Part shown: piece by piece, positions 14,667 through 21,690 of the stretch
Layout: each line of letters opens with the position of its first letter
Numbering within the stretch: the first letter of the stretch is position 1
Source of the DNA: a virus
Virus record (IMG/VR): IMGVR_UViG_3300034105_001215
Span: 1-23,679 of that record
Length of the DNA stretch: 23,679 bases
Direction: 5' to 3' (one strand)
Position numbers and translations under genes: made by a program
Notes under the pieces: model-generated
Database searches by the model: none
The model's input: the letters and a program-made list of their open reading frames with translations, nothing else
What the model was told of the DNA's origin: nothing

Positions 14667-16443
14667 TATATCAATTGTAAATTTAAGTGCTTACACAAGC
14701 CCTACAATACAAGAAAACAAGAAGAATAACTATATTGAATATGGTGCTGATAATAATTACTTTCAATATTTAATTGACAGATATTTATATAGTTCTACAA
14801 ATGGTGCTATTATTACAGGTGTTTCTAATATGATTTATGGTAAAGGATTAGATGCTTTAGATTCTAATAAAAAGCCAAATGAATATGCACAAATGAAATC
14901 TATTATAAAAGATTCTGATTTAAAGAAAATAGCTTTAGAAAGAAAACTTTTAGGAATGGCTGCTATGCAGGTTGTAATGGAAAAGAAACAAGTTAAACAA
15001 GTGCTTCATTTCCCTATGCATACATTAAGAGCAGAAAAATGTAATGATAAAGGACAAATTGAAAATTGGTATTATCACCCTGATTGGACTAAAAAGAAAC
15101 CAAGTGAAGAATTAAAACGCATTCCTGCTTTTGGTTTTGGTAACGGTAATGAAGTTGAAGTTTATATTTTACACCCTTACGTTAGTGGATTTGATTATTA
15201 TAGTCCAATAGATTATAGTGGTTCTTTGCCTTATGCTTTGCTTGAAGAAAACATTGCAGATTATCAAATCAATGATTGTCAAAACGGATTCAGTGGAACC
15301 AAAGTTATCAATTTCAACAACGGTATTCCTACTGAAGAAATGCGTGATAAAATGAAACGTGATGTACTTGGGAAACTAACAGGTGCACGAGGTGAAAAAG
15401 TTATTATTGCTTTTAATGCAAATGCTGAAAGTAAAACTACAGTTGAAGATTTACCTTTAAATGATGCACCCGCACATTACGAATATCTATCAAAAGAATG
15501 TTTTGAAAAATTAATTGTAGGTCATAGAGTTACTTCACCAATGTTATTAGGAATTCGTGAAACAGGTGGTGGCTTAGGTAACAATGCAGACGAAATAAAG
15601 ACTGCTACGCTATTATTTGATAACATAGTAATAAAACCATATCAATTAGAAATAACTGATGCCTTAGATGAAATTTTAGCTATTAATAATATATCATTAA
15701 AGTTATATTTTAAAACTATACAGCCTTTAGAATTTGTTGATGTATCAGGAATGAACGCAGAAACAACAGAAGAAGAAACTGGTGTTAAAATGTCTAAAGT
15801 TTGTTGTTCAACTGATAAAGATTTCACAGATGAAGAAGGTAATCAAATTCTTGAATTGTTAGAAGGAGAATCAATTAATGATGAATGGGAATTAGTAGAT
15901 AAACGTGAATATTCAGATTCAAACATATCTATTGAAGAATGGGCAAATTCTAAAATTAAAAATAAAGAAAATTTATTTGAAAAATTAGCAGGAGTTATTA
16001 AATCAAATCCAAATGCTAAAAGTTCTTTAGATAAAGGAAATTATAAAGTTCGTTATGAATATGCTGAAAAATATTCAAGTGGAAACTCAAGAGATTTTTG
16101 TAAACAAATGATGTCAAGAACTGCAAATGGAGTTGTATATAGAAAAGAAGATATAGACCAAGCAAGTTTTTCAGGAGTTAATATGGAATTTGGACATAAA
16201 GGTCAGAATTATTCACTTTTCAAATATAAAGGCGGAGTTAATTGTGGTCACGTTTTTAATGAAAATCTTTATAGATTAAAAACTAAAACAGATGGAACTC
16301 CATATGTAGATAAATCTTTATCTTCAAGTGAAGAAGTTAATTCTATTTCAGGTTATAATCCAAATCCTTCAGGATGGAAAGAAGCACAAATAGCACCAAT
16401 AGATATGCCTAATAGAGGACATCACCCAAATTATAAAGGATAA
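14659..16443 (+). CDS. Portal protein with extra C-terminal domain
   Basis: The first ~360 residues look like a portal: an N-terminal segment (KNNYIEYGADNNYFQYLIDR), hydrophobic stem-like helices, a HRVTSPMLLGIRETGGGLGN loop (289-308), and an EITDALDEILA helix. The portal ring is the gate for DNA packaging and the head-tail joint. Residues ~380-594 form a separate domain. It contains RDFCKQMMSRTANGVVYRKE (478-497), EDIDQASF, GHKGQNYSLFKYKGG and NCGHVF (Cys529, His531). The FC...GG.NCGH pattern resembles the C-terminal Cys/His part of Mu gpF-like minor head proteins. At 594 residues it is longer than usual, consistent with a fusion. The portal call is strong and the MuF resemblance tentative. 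Confidence 0.8.
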   Translation: MSNISIVNLSAYTSPTIQENKKNNYIEYGADNNYFQYLIDRYLYSSTNGAIITGVSNMIYGKGLDALDSNKKPNEYAQMKSIIKDSDLKKIALERKLLGMAAMQVVMEKKQVKQVLHFPMHTLRAEKCNDKGQIENWYYHPDWTKKKPSEELKRIPAFGFGNGNEVEVYILHPYVSGFDYYSPIDYSGSLPYALLEENIADYQINDCQNGFSGTKVINFNNGIPTEEMRDKMKRDVLGKLTGARGEKVIIAFNANAESKTTVEDLPLNDAPAHYEYLSKECFEKLIVGHRVTSPMLLGIRETGGGLGNNADEIKTATLLFDNIVIKPYQLEITDALDEILAINNISLKLYFKTIQPLEFVDVSGMNAETTEEETGVKMSKVCCSTDKDFTDEEGNQILELLEGESINDEWELVDKREYSDSNISIEEWANSKIKNKENLFEKLAGVIKSNPNAKSSLDKGNYKVRYEYAEKYSSGNSRDFCKQMMSRTANGVVYRKEDIDQASFSGVNMEFGHKGQNYSLFKYKGGVNCGHVFNENLYRLKTKTDGTPYVDKSLSSSEEVNSISGYNPNPSGWKEAQIAPIDMPNRGHHPNYKG

Positions 16444-16446
16444 AAA

Positions 16447-16947
16447 ATGGCACAAGGATTATTTATTTCAACAAACGATATAGTTAAATTCACTGTTTTA
16501 AATGGTAATTTAGACCCTGATATTTATACACAGTATATCTTTCAAGCACAGCAATTGCACATTCAGAATTATTTAGGAACTAAGCTATATAATAAGATTA
16601 ATGATGGTATTGTAGCAGGTAATTTAGCAGCACCATATACAACGCTTTTAAGCGTATATATTAAACCAATGGTAATACATTGGGCTATGGTAGAGTTTTT
16701 ACCTTATGCAGCTTATAAAGTATCTTCAAAAGGAGTATTTAAACATAATTCTGAAAACAGTACAACAGTTGAAAAAAATGAAATAGATTTCTTAATTGAA
16801 AAAGAACGTGATGTTGCACAAAGTTATACAAATAGATTCATTGATTATATGACTTTTAATCAATCTTCATTCCCTGAATATAATAGTAATTCAAATGCTG
16901 ATGTATATCCAGATAAAGATGCAAATTTTACAGGATGGGTGCTATAA
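16447..16947 (+). CDS. Head-tail adaptor-like protein (166 aa)
   Basis: The 166-residue helical protein has LFISTNDIVKFTVLNGNLD at the start, then FQAQQLHIQNYLGTKLY. Next come a hydrophobic helix with YIKPMVIHWAMVEFLPYAAYK and a C-terminal segment ESFIDYMTFNQ-like that reads RFIDYMTFNQSSFPEYNSN. From memory the set (IHWAMVE...ERDVA..Y..RFIDYM) matches a small family of head-tail connector proteins in Bacteroidetes phages. A gene three bases downstream of the portal is the usual site for a connector. It probably joins the portal ring to the tail. Confidence 0.65.
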   Translation: MAQGLFISTNDIVKFTVLNGNLDPDIYTQYIFQAQQLHIQNYLGTKLYNKINDGIVAGNLAAPYTTLLSVYIKPMVIHWAMVEFLPYAAYKVSSKGVFKHNSENSTTVEKNEIDFLIEKERDVAQSYTNRFIDYMTFNQSSFPEYNSNSNADVYPDKDANFTGWVL

Positions 16948-17036
16948 AAGAAACATATAAACCGAAAGAAGTAAACGTTAAGAAATTAGAAATTTTTTTA
17001 AATAAATTAGATAAAAGAAATGATACAAGTAATTAA
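16935..17036 (+). CDS. Small basic protein (33 aa)
   Basis: A short frame from ATG 16935 to TAA 17034-17036 overlaps the adaptor gene by 13 bases and the fibre gene by 17. The 33-residue product begins MGAIKETYKPKEVNVKKLE and ends KLDKRNDTSN. It is Lys-rich with a helical centre. The overlap at both ends fits the coupled style of this genome. However, the length is close to chance and no family is recognised, so it stays a moderate call. Confidence 0.45.
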   Translation: MGAIKETYKPKEVNVKKLEIFLNKLDKRNDTSN

Positions 17037-17640
17037 CATAGGAACAACTGCAAACGATGGAACTGGTGATACAGTAAGAAATGCTTTTGACAAAGTAAAC
17101 GATAACTTTACTGAAGTGTATTCTTTAACTTCAAATGGTTTATATGCACAAACAGCATTAAGTACACCAATAGTTTATGCAAGTGGCGAAGCATCTTTGA
17201 TAGGAACAGGAGTTGGCACATTAATTGTTCCTGCAAATGCTTTTAAAGTTGGTGATTCATTTGTTGCTAAAATGTGTGGACAATTAACAAACGCAAATAA
17301 CGAACAAATACATTTTAGAGTGCGTTCAAATGGTGTTGTTATTATTGATGCTTTAGTTTATACTTTAGCTACAGCTACAGCCAAGTATTTTGATTTAATA
17401 TTAGATTTTACAGTTTCTAAAATTGGAGGTGCTGGAGTTGCTGAACTAATGGCAAATGGTGTATTTACATATAATAAAAATGCAAGTAATGCAATTGAAG
17501 GAATTAACTTTGGTAAAATAAGTAATACTGTATTTAATACTACTATTTCAAATGAATTAAGTATTACTGCACAATGGATTACTTCATCTGCAACAAATAC
17601 AATACGTTCACAAAATTTCACACTAACTAAAGTTTATTAA
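17020..17640 (+). CDS. Tail fibre/spike-like protein (206 aa)
   Basis: The N-terminus carries INIGTTANDGTGDTVRNAFD and KVNDNFTEVY. This motif is common to tail-fibre and baseplate-wedge-associated proteins (IGT..NDGTGD..R.AF.K.N.NF.E.Y). The remaining ~170 residues are a Gly/Thr/Ala-rich beta domain with strands such as HFRVRSNGVVIIDALVYTL, typical of a jelly-roll receptor-binding head. It likely forms a trimeric fibre tip or adaptor at the tail end. The downstream small repeat protein and lectin-like spike make this the host-recognition block. Confidence 0.7.
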   Translation: MIQVINIGTTANDGTGDTVRNAFDKVNDNFTEVYSLTSNGLYAQTALSTPIVYASGEASLIGTGVGTLIVPANAFKVGDSFVAKMCGQLTNANNEQIHFRVRSNGVVIIDALVYTLATATAKYFDLILDFTVSKIGGAGVAELMANGVFTYNKNASNAIEGINFGKISNTVFNTTISNELSITAQWITSSATNTIRSQNFTLTKVY

Positions 17641-17642
17641 TT

Positions 17643-17891
17643 ATGGCAAATAATATAGGTTGGGGACAAGGTGCTGTAAATAACGTTATTGGTTGGGGAC
17701 AAGGTGCTATTAATAATATAATTGGGTGGGGTTCTATTTATATTTTAAGCTGGTCAGGTGAAACAGATATAGTAGGTTCGCCTGTTCCAACTATAATAAT
17801 TAATTTTAAGACAAGAGTTTTAGCTGATTTGGGTATATTTGAAGCAGAATCTTGTTTAAATACAACACTAACAAATTTAAATAATATATAA
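17643..17891 (+). CDS. NNxIGWGQGA repeat protein with tail-docking-like motif (82 aa)
   Basis: The first 30 residues are three imperfect copies of an 11-residue unit (NNIGWGQGA, NNVIGWGQGA, NNIIGWG). After SIYILSWSGETDIVGSPV comes a segment NFKTRVLADLGIFEAESCLN (54-73). Its 26-residue core (54-79) shares 14 residues with the N-terminus of the 709-aa tail-tip protein. The protein could be a linker that docks fibre components onto the tail tip. From memory, GWGQG-type N-termini are seen next to spikes in other Bacteroidetes phages. Its stop overlaps the spike start by one base. Docking is inference. Confidence 0.6.
   Translation: MANNIGWGQGAVNNVIGWGQGAINNIIGWGSIYILSWSGETDIVGSPVPTIIINFKTRVLADLGIFEAESCLNTTLTNLNNI
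17658..17734 (+). repeat. 33-bp tandem coding repeat (GWGQGA units)
   Basis: An 18-base unit GGTTGGGGACAAGGTGCT is exact at 17658-17675 and 17691-17708, a 33-base period. A diverged third unit follows near 17727. It encodes the NNxIGWGQGA repeats. Confidence 0.8.
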
Positions 17892-19156
17892 TGAGTTTAT
17901 TAGATAAAGCGAGTTTAATTGTAACTCCAAACGCATACAAAACAAGCAAATTATATTCAGTAGTTCCAAACACTACGTTAGGTGATATGGATGTAGTTCG
18001 TGGTACTACAGCAACGAGAATAAATAGTGCGGGATTAATTGAAAGCGTAGGAGTTAACATTCCACGAATAGATTACACAAACGCAAGTTGTCCTTCAATT
18101 TTAGTAGAGCCACTTAGAACGAATTTAATGTTAAGAAGTGAAGATATTGATAATGCGAGTTGGACAAAAGAATTTGTTTCAAGTTCAAATAACAATACAT
18201 TATCTCCAAGTGGAGTTTTAAATGCTTCTAAAATTTTTGCTAATTCAACATCAAACATATCTACAAGAAGATTAAGAGCAACGTCTATAGCAATAACAAG
18301 TGGAGTTTCTTATTCGGTAAGTTTTTTTGTTAAAAAAGCACAATATAATTTTATACACTTAAGATATTCTTATGGTGGCGGAGATATTGGTTTATGTTTA
18401 AATATGAATACTTTTGCAGTTACTCAAGGTTTTATTGATGGTAATATTCCGACTTCTTTTCCACCATCTTATTTTGTTGTAAATTATCCAAACGGATGGG
18501 TAAGAGTTGTTGCTACTTTTACAGCTCCTTCAACAACAAGCTTTATATTATTTGTTCAACCAAGTACTTCTGCAACAACAACATTACACACTCCAGTTTT
18601 AAATGATGGTTTTTTCTTTTGGGGAGCACAATTTGAAGCAGGAAGTTACCCAACTTCATATATCCCAACAGTGGCTACTGTAACTCGTAATGCTGATGTA
18701 ATATCTAAAACAGAAATAAGTAGTTTAATAGGACAGACGGAGGGAACTATATTTACTGAATTTAATTTTACAAATGTTGGTACTGAAAAATATATAGTAA
18801 ATTTAAAAGACGTAGCAAGTTCAAATGTAATATCTTTTAGAAGACTCACATCGGGAGAAATAAGATTTGTTTTAACTGCAACAACATCATCGGGAACAAC
18901 TAATCAATCAACTGCTGTATTGCCAAATGGTAATTATAAAATAGCTTATAAATACATAAGCGGAAGTATAAAGATTTTTATAAACGGCTCTTTACTTTTT
19001 ACTTTGACTCCAACTTTTACTTTTGGGTCAGCTATTTCAATAATTGAATTAGGAAATCAAGGCACATCAAGTCAAATAAATGATTATATAAAACAATTAC
19101 AACTTTATAAAACCGCCCTAACAGACCAAGAATGCATTAATCTAACAACACTATAA
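17891..19156 (+). CDS. Lectin-like receptor-binding spike protein (421 aa)
   Basis: The N-terminal region includes GTTATRINSAGLIES, NIPRIDYTNASCPSILVEP and RTNLMLRSEDIDNASW. This is a head-spike-fibre arrangement I associate with phage proteins whose next part is a carbohydrate-binding beta sandwich. A jelly-roll-like domain spans about 75-265 (SVSFFVKKAQYNFIHLRYSY, ANGWVRVVATFTAPS-type turn). A LamG/concanavalin-like domain spans about 275-421 (EGTIFTEFNFTN, SIKIFINGSLLF, FGSAISIIELGN). It probably binds host surface polysaccharide. No catalytic residues could be assigned. Confidence 0.7.
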   Translation: MSLLDKASLIVTPNAYKTSKLYSVVPNTTLGDMDVVRGTTATRINSAGLIESVGVNIPRIDYTNASCPSILVEPLRTNLMLRSEDIDNASWTKEFVSSSNNNTLSPSGVLNASKIFANSTSNISTRRLRATSIAITSGVSYSVSFFVKKAQYNFIHLRYSYGGGDIGLCLNMNTFAVTQGFIDGNIPTSFPPSYFVVNYPNGWVRVVATFTAPSTTSFILFVQPSTSATTTLHTPVLNDGFFFWGAQFEAGSYPTSYIPTVATVTRNADVISKTEISSLIGQTEGTIFTEFNFTNVGTEKYIVNLKDVASSNVISFRRLTSGEIRFVLTATTSSGTTNQSTAVLPNGNYKIAYKYISGSIKIFINGSLLFTLTPTFTFGSAISIIELGNQGTSSQINDYIKQLQLYKTALTDQECINLTTL

Positions 19157-19452
19157 TGGAAATATACAAACTTAATTATACAGACAAAGAAACTGCAATA
19201 GCTGATTTATTAGCTAAAGGAGTTTATGTAGAAACAGAAGAAGGACTTATCTACGGAGAAGGTGTACAAGCGATTGTTGAAATTGGTAAAATAGTTCTAA
19301 CGAATGGAACTTACGATGCTGATTTTAAAGAAATAACTGCTCCAATATTTGCTGATGGATATGCTTATGATATTATGAGTGAGCAAGAAATAGACTTTGG
19401 AATAAATGAGATATTCCCAAATAATCCAGTACACGGATTTGCAGGAGTTTAA
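19156..19452 (+). CDS. Putative fibre assembly/chaperone protein (98 aa)
   Basis: The 98-residue acidic protein begins MEIYKLNYTDKETAIADLL and contains GVYVETEEGLIYGEGVQAI, IVLTNGTYDADFK and the C-terminal NNPVHGFAGV. Small acidic genes with exactly this placement, one base after a receptor-binding gene (TAATGG overlap), are often fibre assembly chaperones. From memory, the sequence KLNYTDKETAIADL and the ending HGFAGV recur in such phages. It might also be a minor structural component at the fibre base. Confidence 0.6.
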   Translation: MEIYKLNYTDKETAIADLLAKGVYVETEEGLIYGEGVQAIVEIGKIVLTNGTYDADFKEITAPIFADGYAYDIMSEQEIDFGINEIFPNNPVHGFAGV

Positions 19453-19493
19453 CAAATTAAAGAAATAGATATGAAACAGGATATAATTTTCGA

Positions 19494-19676
19494 ATGAGCA
19501 AGGAGCAATTTGATATAATATTAAGTAAATGGATTTCACGCAAGTTACTTGTTTTTATGGTAGCTTGTGGGGGTTTATTTAGCGGTCAATTAACTTCAAG
19601 TGATTGGGTTATAATTGCAACTGCTTATATAGGAATAGAAGGAGTTACAACAATAGTAGAAAGATTAAGGAAATGA
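19494..19676 (+). CDS. Holin candidate 1 (60 aa, two membrane segments)
   Basis: The 60-residue protein has two likely membrane helices, LLVFMVACGGLFSG (about 18-31) and WVIIATAYIGIEGV (about 38-51), separated by a short turn (QLTSSD). The C-terminus is basic (VERLRK). It lies at the head of the lysis block. Holins form lethal membrane holes that release the endolysin, and small two-helix proteins next to an endolysin gene commonly have this role. The next gene overlaps it as ATGA. Function is inferred from topology and neighbourhood. Confidence 0.6.
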   Translation: MSKEQFDIILSKWISRKLLVFMVACGGLFSGQLTSSDWVIIATAYIGIEGVTTIVERLRK

Positions 19677-19837
19677 TTGATAATTTAAAAATTTATTTAT
19701 TGAATACAGGTGTATTTTTGTTTTCATTAAGTAAAGCAGAAGCAAATTTAAAAATAGTTTTACTATTAGTTTCAATAATATACACAGGTATGAAAATATT
19801 TGATTGGTTAAAAAGCAAAAAAGATGAAGTTAAATAA
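19673..19837 (+). CDS. Holin candidate 2 / antiholin (54 aa)
   Basis: The start at 19673 is chosen over the upstream 19604 because it overlaps the previous stop as ATGA. The 54 residues begin MIDNLKIYLLNTGVFLFSL and contain a second hydrophobic stretch, ANLKIVLLLVSIIYTGMK. The tail is basic (DWLKSKKDEVK). Two adjacent small membrane proteins often form a holin-antiholin or pinholin pair. Which one is the pore-former cannot be told from sequence. It overlaps the endolysin gene by 14 bases. Confidence 0.6.
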   Translation: MIDNLKIYLLNTGVFLFSLSKAEANLKIVLLLVSIIYTGMKIFDWLKSKKDEVK

Positions 19838-20270
19838 TTCTGGCTATCTTTTAATTACAGAATTTGAAGGATATAGTGCAAAGCCTTATTTATGTTCTGC
19901 AAAAGTACCGACAATAGGATATGGAAACACATATTATAGTGATGGTAAACGTGTGACTTTATTAGACAAAGAAATAAACAAACAACAAGCGTTTGAAATG
20001 TTTAAATTAATTGCGGATAGATTTGCTTCTAAAGTTTCTAATTTAGTTAAAACACCTTTAAATCAAAATCAATTTAATGCTTGTGTATCTTTAGCTTATA
20101 ATATTGGAATGGCTAATTTTATGAATAGTACACTTTTAAAATTAGTGAATAAAAATCACAATGATATTTTAATTGGCTTAGAATTTAAGAAGTGGAATAA
20201 AGTAAATAAAAAAGTAGTTGCAGGTTTAACAAGAAGAAGAAATTATGAAAGCGATATTTATTTTAGTTAG
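19824..20270 (+). CDS. Endolysin, GH24 (T4-type) lysozyme
   Basis: The 148-residue protein is a phage-type muramidase that cuts the glycan of peptidoglycan. The catalytic triad spacing E-8-(D/C)-5-T is present: Glu15 (EFEGY), Cys24, Thr30 in VPTIGYGNT. Cysteine replaces the usual aspartate, a variant seen in some GH24 enzymes. The helical region NQFNACVSLAYNIGMANFMNST and the C-terminal GLTRRRNYES block are also characteristic. No signal or SAR anchor is visible, so release should depend on the holin. Its end overlaps the spanin gene by 26 bases in another frame. Confidence 0.9.
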   Translation: MKLNNSGYLLITEFEGYSAKPYLCSAKVPTIGYGNTYYSDGKRVTLLDKEINKQQAFEMFKLIADRFASKVSNLVKTPLNQNQFNACVSLAYNIGMANFMNSTLLKLVNKNHNDILIGLEFKKWNKVNKKVVAGLTRRRNYESDIYFS

Positions 20271-20694
20271 TTTAATTTTATTTAGTTGTGGTTCACGAAA
20301 AGTAGTAATACAAGAAACTAAAAAAGATTCTTTGAAACAAATAGAAACTAAAATTGTTACAAAAGAAGAAACAAATATATTTATTAAAAATGATATTTAT
20401 ACTGATGAATTTACTATAACACCTTTAGACACTTTAAAAGATATTGTAGTAAACGGTATAACTTACAAGAATGTCATTTTAAGATACAAAAAAGTAAAAG
20501 ATAATAGTTTACATATTGAAAAGAAAATAGTGTCTAAGAATGAACTAAAAAAAGAATTAACTAAAACTTCAGTTAAAGAATTTAAAAAAGAAATAGATAA
20601 AAAAGCTAATTATTTTATTTACTTGTGGTTACTTTTAATTCCAGTAGTATATTATATTTATAAAAAACTAAGAGAAAAAATGTTTTATATTTAA
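20245..20694 (+). CDS. One-piece spanin (u-spanin) candidate
   Basis: The 149-residue protein begins with a lipoprotein signal (MKAIFILVSLILFSCGS) whose lipobox LFSC puts the modified cysteine at residue 15. A Lys-rich, probably helical and strand-forming periplasmic part follows. Near the C-terminus is a transmembrane helix (NYFIYLWLLLIPVVYYIY, 122-139) followed by a basic tail (KKLREK). An outer-membrane lipid anchor plus a C-terminal inner-membrane helix is the diagnostic topology of u-spanins, which join both membranes in the last step of lysis. Position directly after the endolysin supports it. Family membership is inferred from topology. Confidence 0.8.
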   Translation: MKAIFILVSLILFSCGSRKVVIQETKKDSLKQIETKIVTKEETNIFIKNDIYTDEFTITPLDTLKDIVVNGITYKNVILRYKKVKDNSLHIEKKIVSKNELKKELTKTSVKEFKKEIDKKANYFIYLWLLLIPVVYYIYKKLREKMFYI

Positions 20695-20753
20695 GTTCCT
20701 TATAGTACTTATTTTAAAATATTGTAATTGTTTAATTTTAAACACTTTAACAT

Positions 20754-20789
20754 TAAAAAAAGTTTACTAAATTTTTATAAGTTGTAAAC
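20754..20789 (-). terminator. Terminator of the minus-strand regulator gene
   Basis: The stem is GTTTAC (20762-20767) with GTAAAC (20784-20789). On the minus strand it is followed by T complementary to the A run 20755-20761. The stem lies at the 3' end of the gene, with its left side just beyond the stop codon. The T-rich sequence on the plus side might also slow transcripts coming from the spanin gene. Confidence 0.55.
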
Positions 20790-21185
20790 CTTTTTGATTT
20801 GTTTGCTAATTGCCATTTTACTTAAGTCTAATAATTTTGCTAATTCCATTGATTTAATATTAGGATTTATTTCAAATATAGCTTTTATTTTATCTTTAGT
20901 TTTTAAATCTTTATTTTTACAAATATTCTTAATTTGAATATCTTTTAATAATTCATTTAACATACTATCTAAATATGTATCTTTTTTTGTAAATTCTTTT
21001 TTATACTTATTTACCCAATAATATATATAAGATAATAATTCTTTATAATCTTTAAAACATTTAATAGAATGTAATTCAAAATCATTACCACGATTAGAAT
21101 ACCAAATAAAATCATAACCATCATATATAATTTTATGATTTTCTATATCTTTTAAATAACTTAATTCTTTTAATGTAAATGGCAT
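20775..21185 (-). CDS. HTH-containing putative regulator (136 aa)
   Basis: This is the only sizeable minus-strand gene outside the cassette. The 136-residue protein is basic and its last ~40 residues form a helix-turn-helix of the winged or resolvase type (KDKIKAIFEINPNI, then SMELAKLLDLSKMAISKQIK, residues 98-131). The N-terminal part is aromatic (HKIIYDGYDFIWYSNRG) and may form a small domain. It is divergent from the ninG-replication genes, which suggests control of early transcription. The name of the family is unknown to me. The GC is extremely low (8 G+C in 60 bases at 20881-20940). Confidence 0.6.
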   Translation of the reverse strand: MPFTLKELSYLKDIENHKIIYDGYDFIWYSNRGNDFELHSIKCFKDYKELLSYIYYWVNKYKKEFTKKDTYLDSMLNELLKDIQIKNICKNKDLKTKDKIKAIFEINPNIKSMELAKLLDLSKMAISKQIKKVYNL

Positions 21186-21209
21186 AATATTTTATTATAA
21201 ATTAATATA

Positions 21210-21217
21210 CAAATATA
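21210..21217 (-). promoter_or_regulatory. Minus-strand -7 box for the HTH gene
   Basis: CAAATATA on the plus strand reads TATATTTG on the minus strand, the Bacteroidetes -7 consensus. It lies 24 bases before ATG 21185, the same distance as at the cassette operon. Confidence 0.55.
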
Positions 21218-21288
21218 ATCTTTTAATATAACTTAAATAAATAAACTTATAAACAGTATTGTTAATAACATATAATTACATTTATATA

Positions 21289-21690
21289 ATGAAAAAGCCA
21301 AGTAGAAAATCATTAGTTGAAAAATTAGATAAAATCTTCAGTATTTATATTAGAAGAAGATATGCTATAAATGATATAGCAGAATGTTATACTTGTAATG
21401 CTAAAAACATTTATAAAAAGCAACAGGCAGGTCATTTTGCATCAAGAAGGCATTATTCAACAAGATGGAATGAATTTAACGTGCAAGTTCAATGCTATTC
21501 TTGCAACATTTGTAATCAGGGTTTACAATTCGAATTTGGTAAAAGATTATGTTTACAATATGGTGATAACTTTGCTGAAGATTTAATGATAGAATCTAAA
21601 AAAGTTGTTAAATTTGCAGACGTAGATTTGATAGATATGATAGAATACTATACTAATAAAATACTGGCTTTAGAAAGTAAAGAAAACTAA
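21289..21690 (+). CDS. ninG: NinG/Rap-type recombination protein
   Basis: The start at 21289 (MKKPSRKSLVEKL) is preferred, because the 10 additional upstream residues are AT-rich leader. The 133-residue basic protein has the zinc-knuckle and HNH-like arrangement of the NinG (lambda Rap) family: CYTC (33-36), GHFASRRHYSTRW (48-60), NVQVQCYSCNICNQG (64-78) and a C-terminal helix. NinG modulates branched-DNA recombination intermediates. It is one of a set of recombination genes here (ERF, SSB). The minus-strand HTH gene lies divergently upstream. Confidence 0.8.
   Translation: MKKPSRKSLVEKLDKIFSIYIRRRYAINDIAECYTCNAKNIYKKQQAGHFASRRHYSTRWNEFNVQVQCYSCNICNQGLQFEFGKRLCLQYGDNFAEDLMIESKKVVKFADVDLIDMIEYYTNKILALESKEN

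Noticed and set aside
19471-19497. Eight-residue open frame MKQDIIFE overlapping the holin start as ATGA
   Set aside because: It might be a leader peptide coupling holin translation, but eight codons are easily produced by chance and no other evidence supports it.
19604-19672. Extension of holin candidate 2 to ATG 19604
   Set aside because: The extension would overlap holin candidate 1 by 73 bases in another frame and adds a Cys/Arg/Asn-rich sequence. ATG 19673 forms an ATGA junction and a sensible membrane protein.
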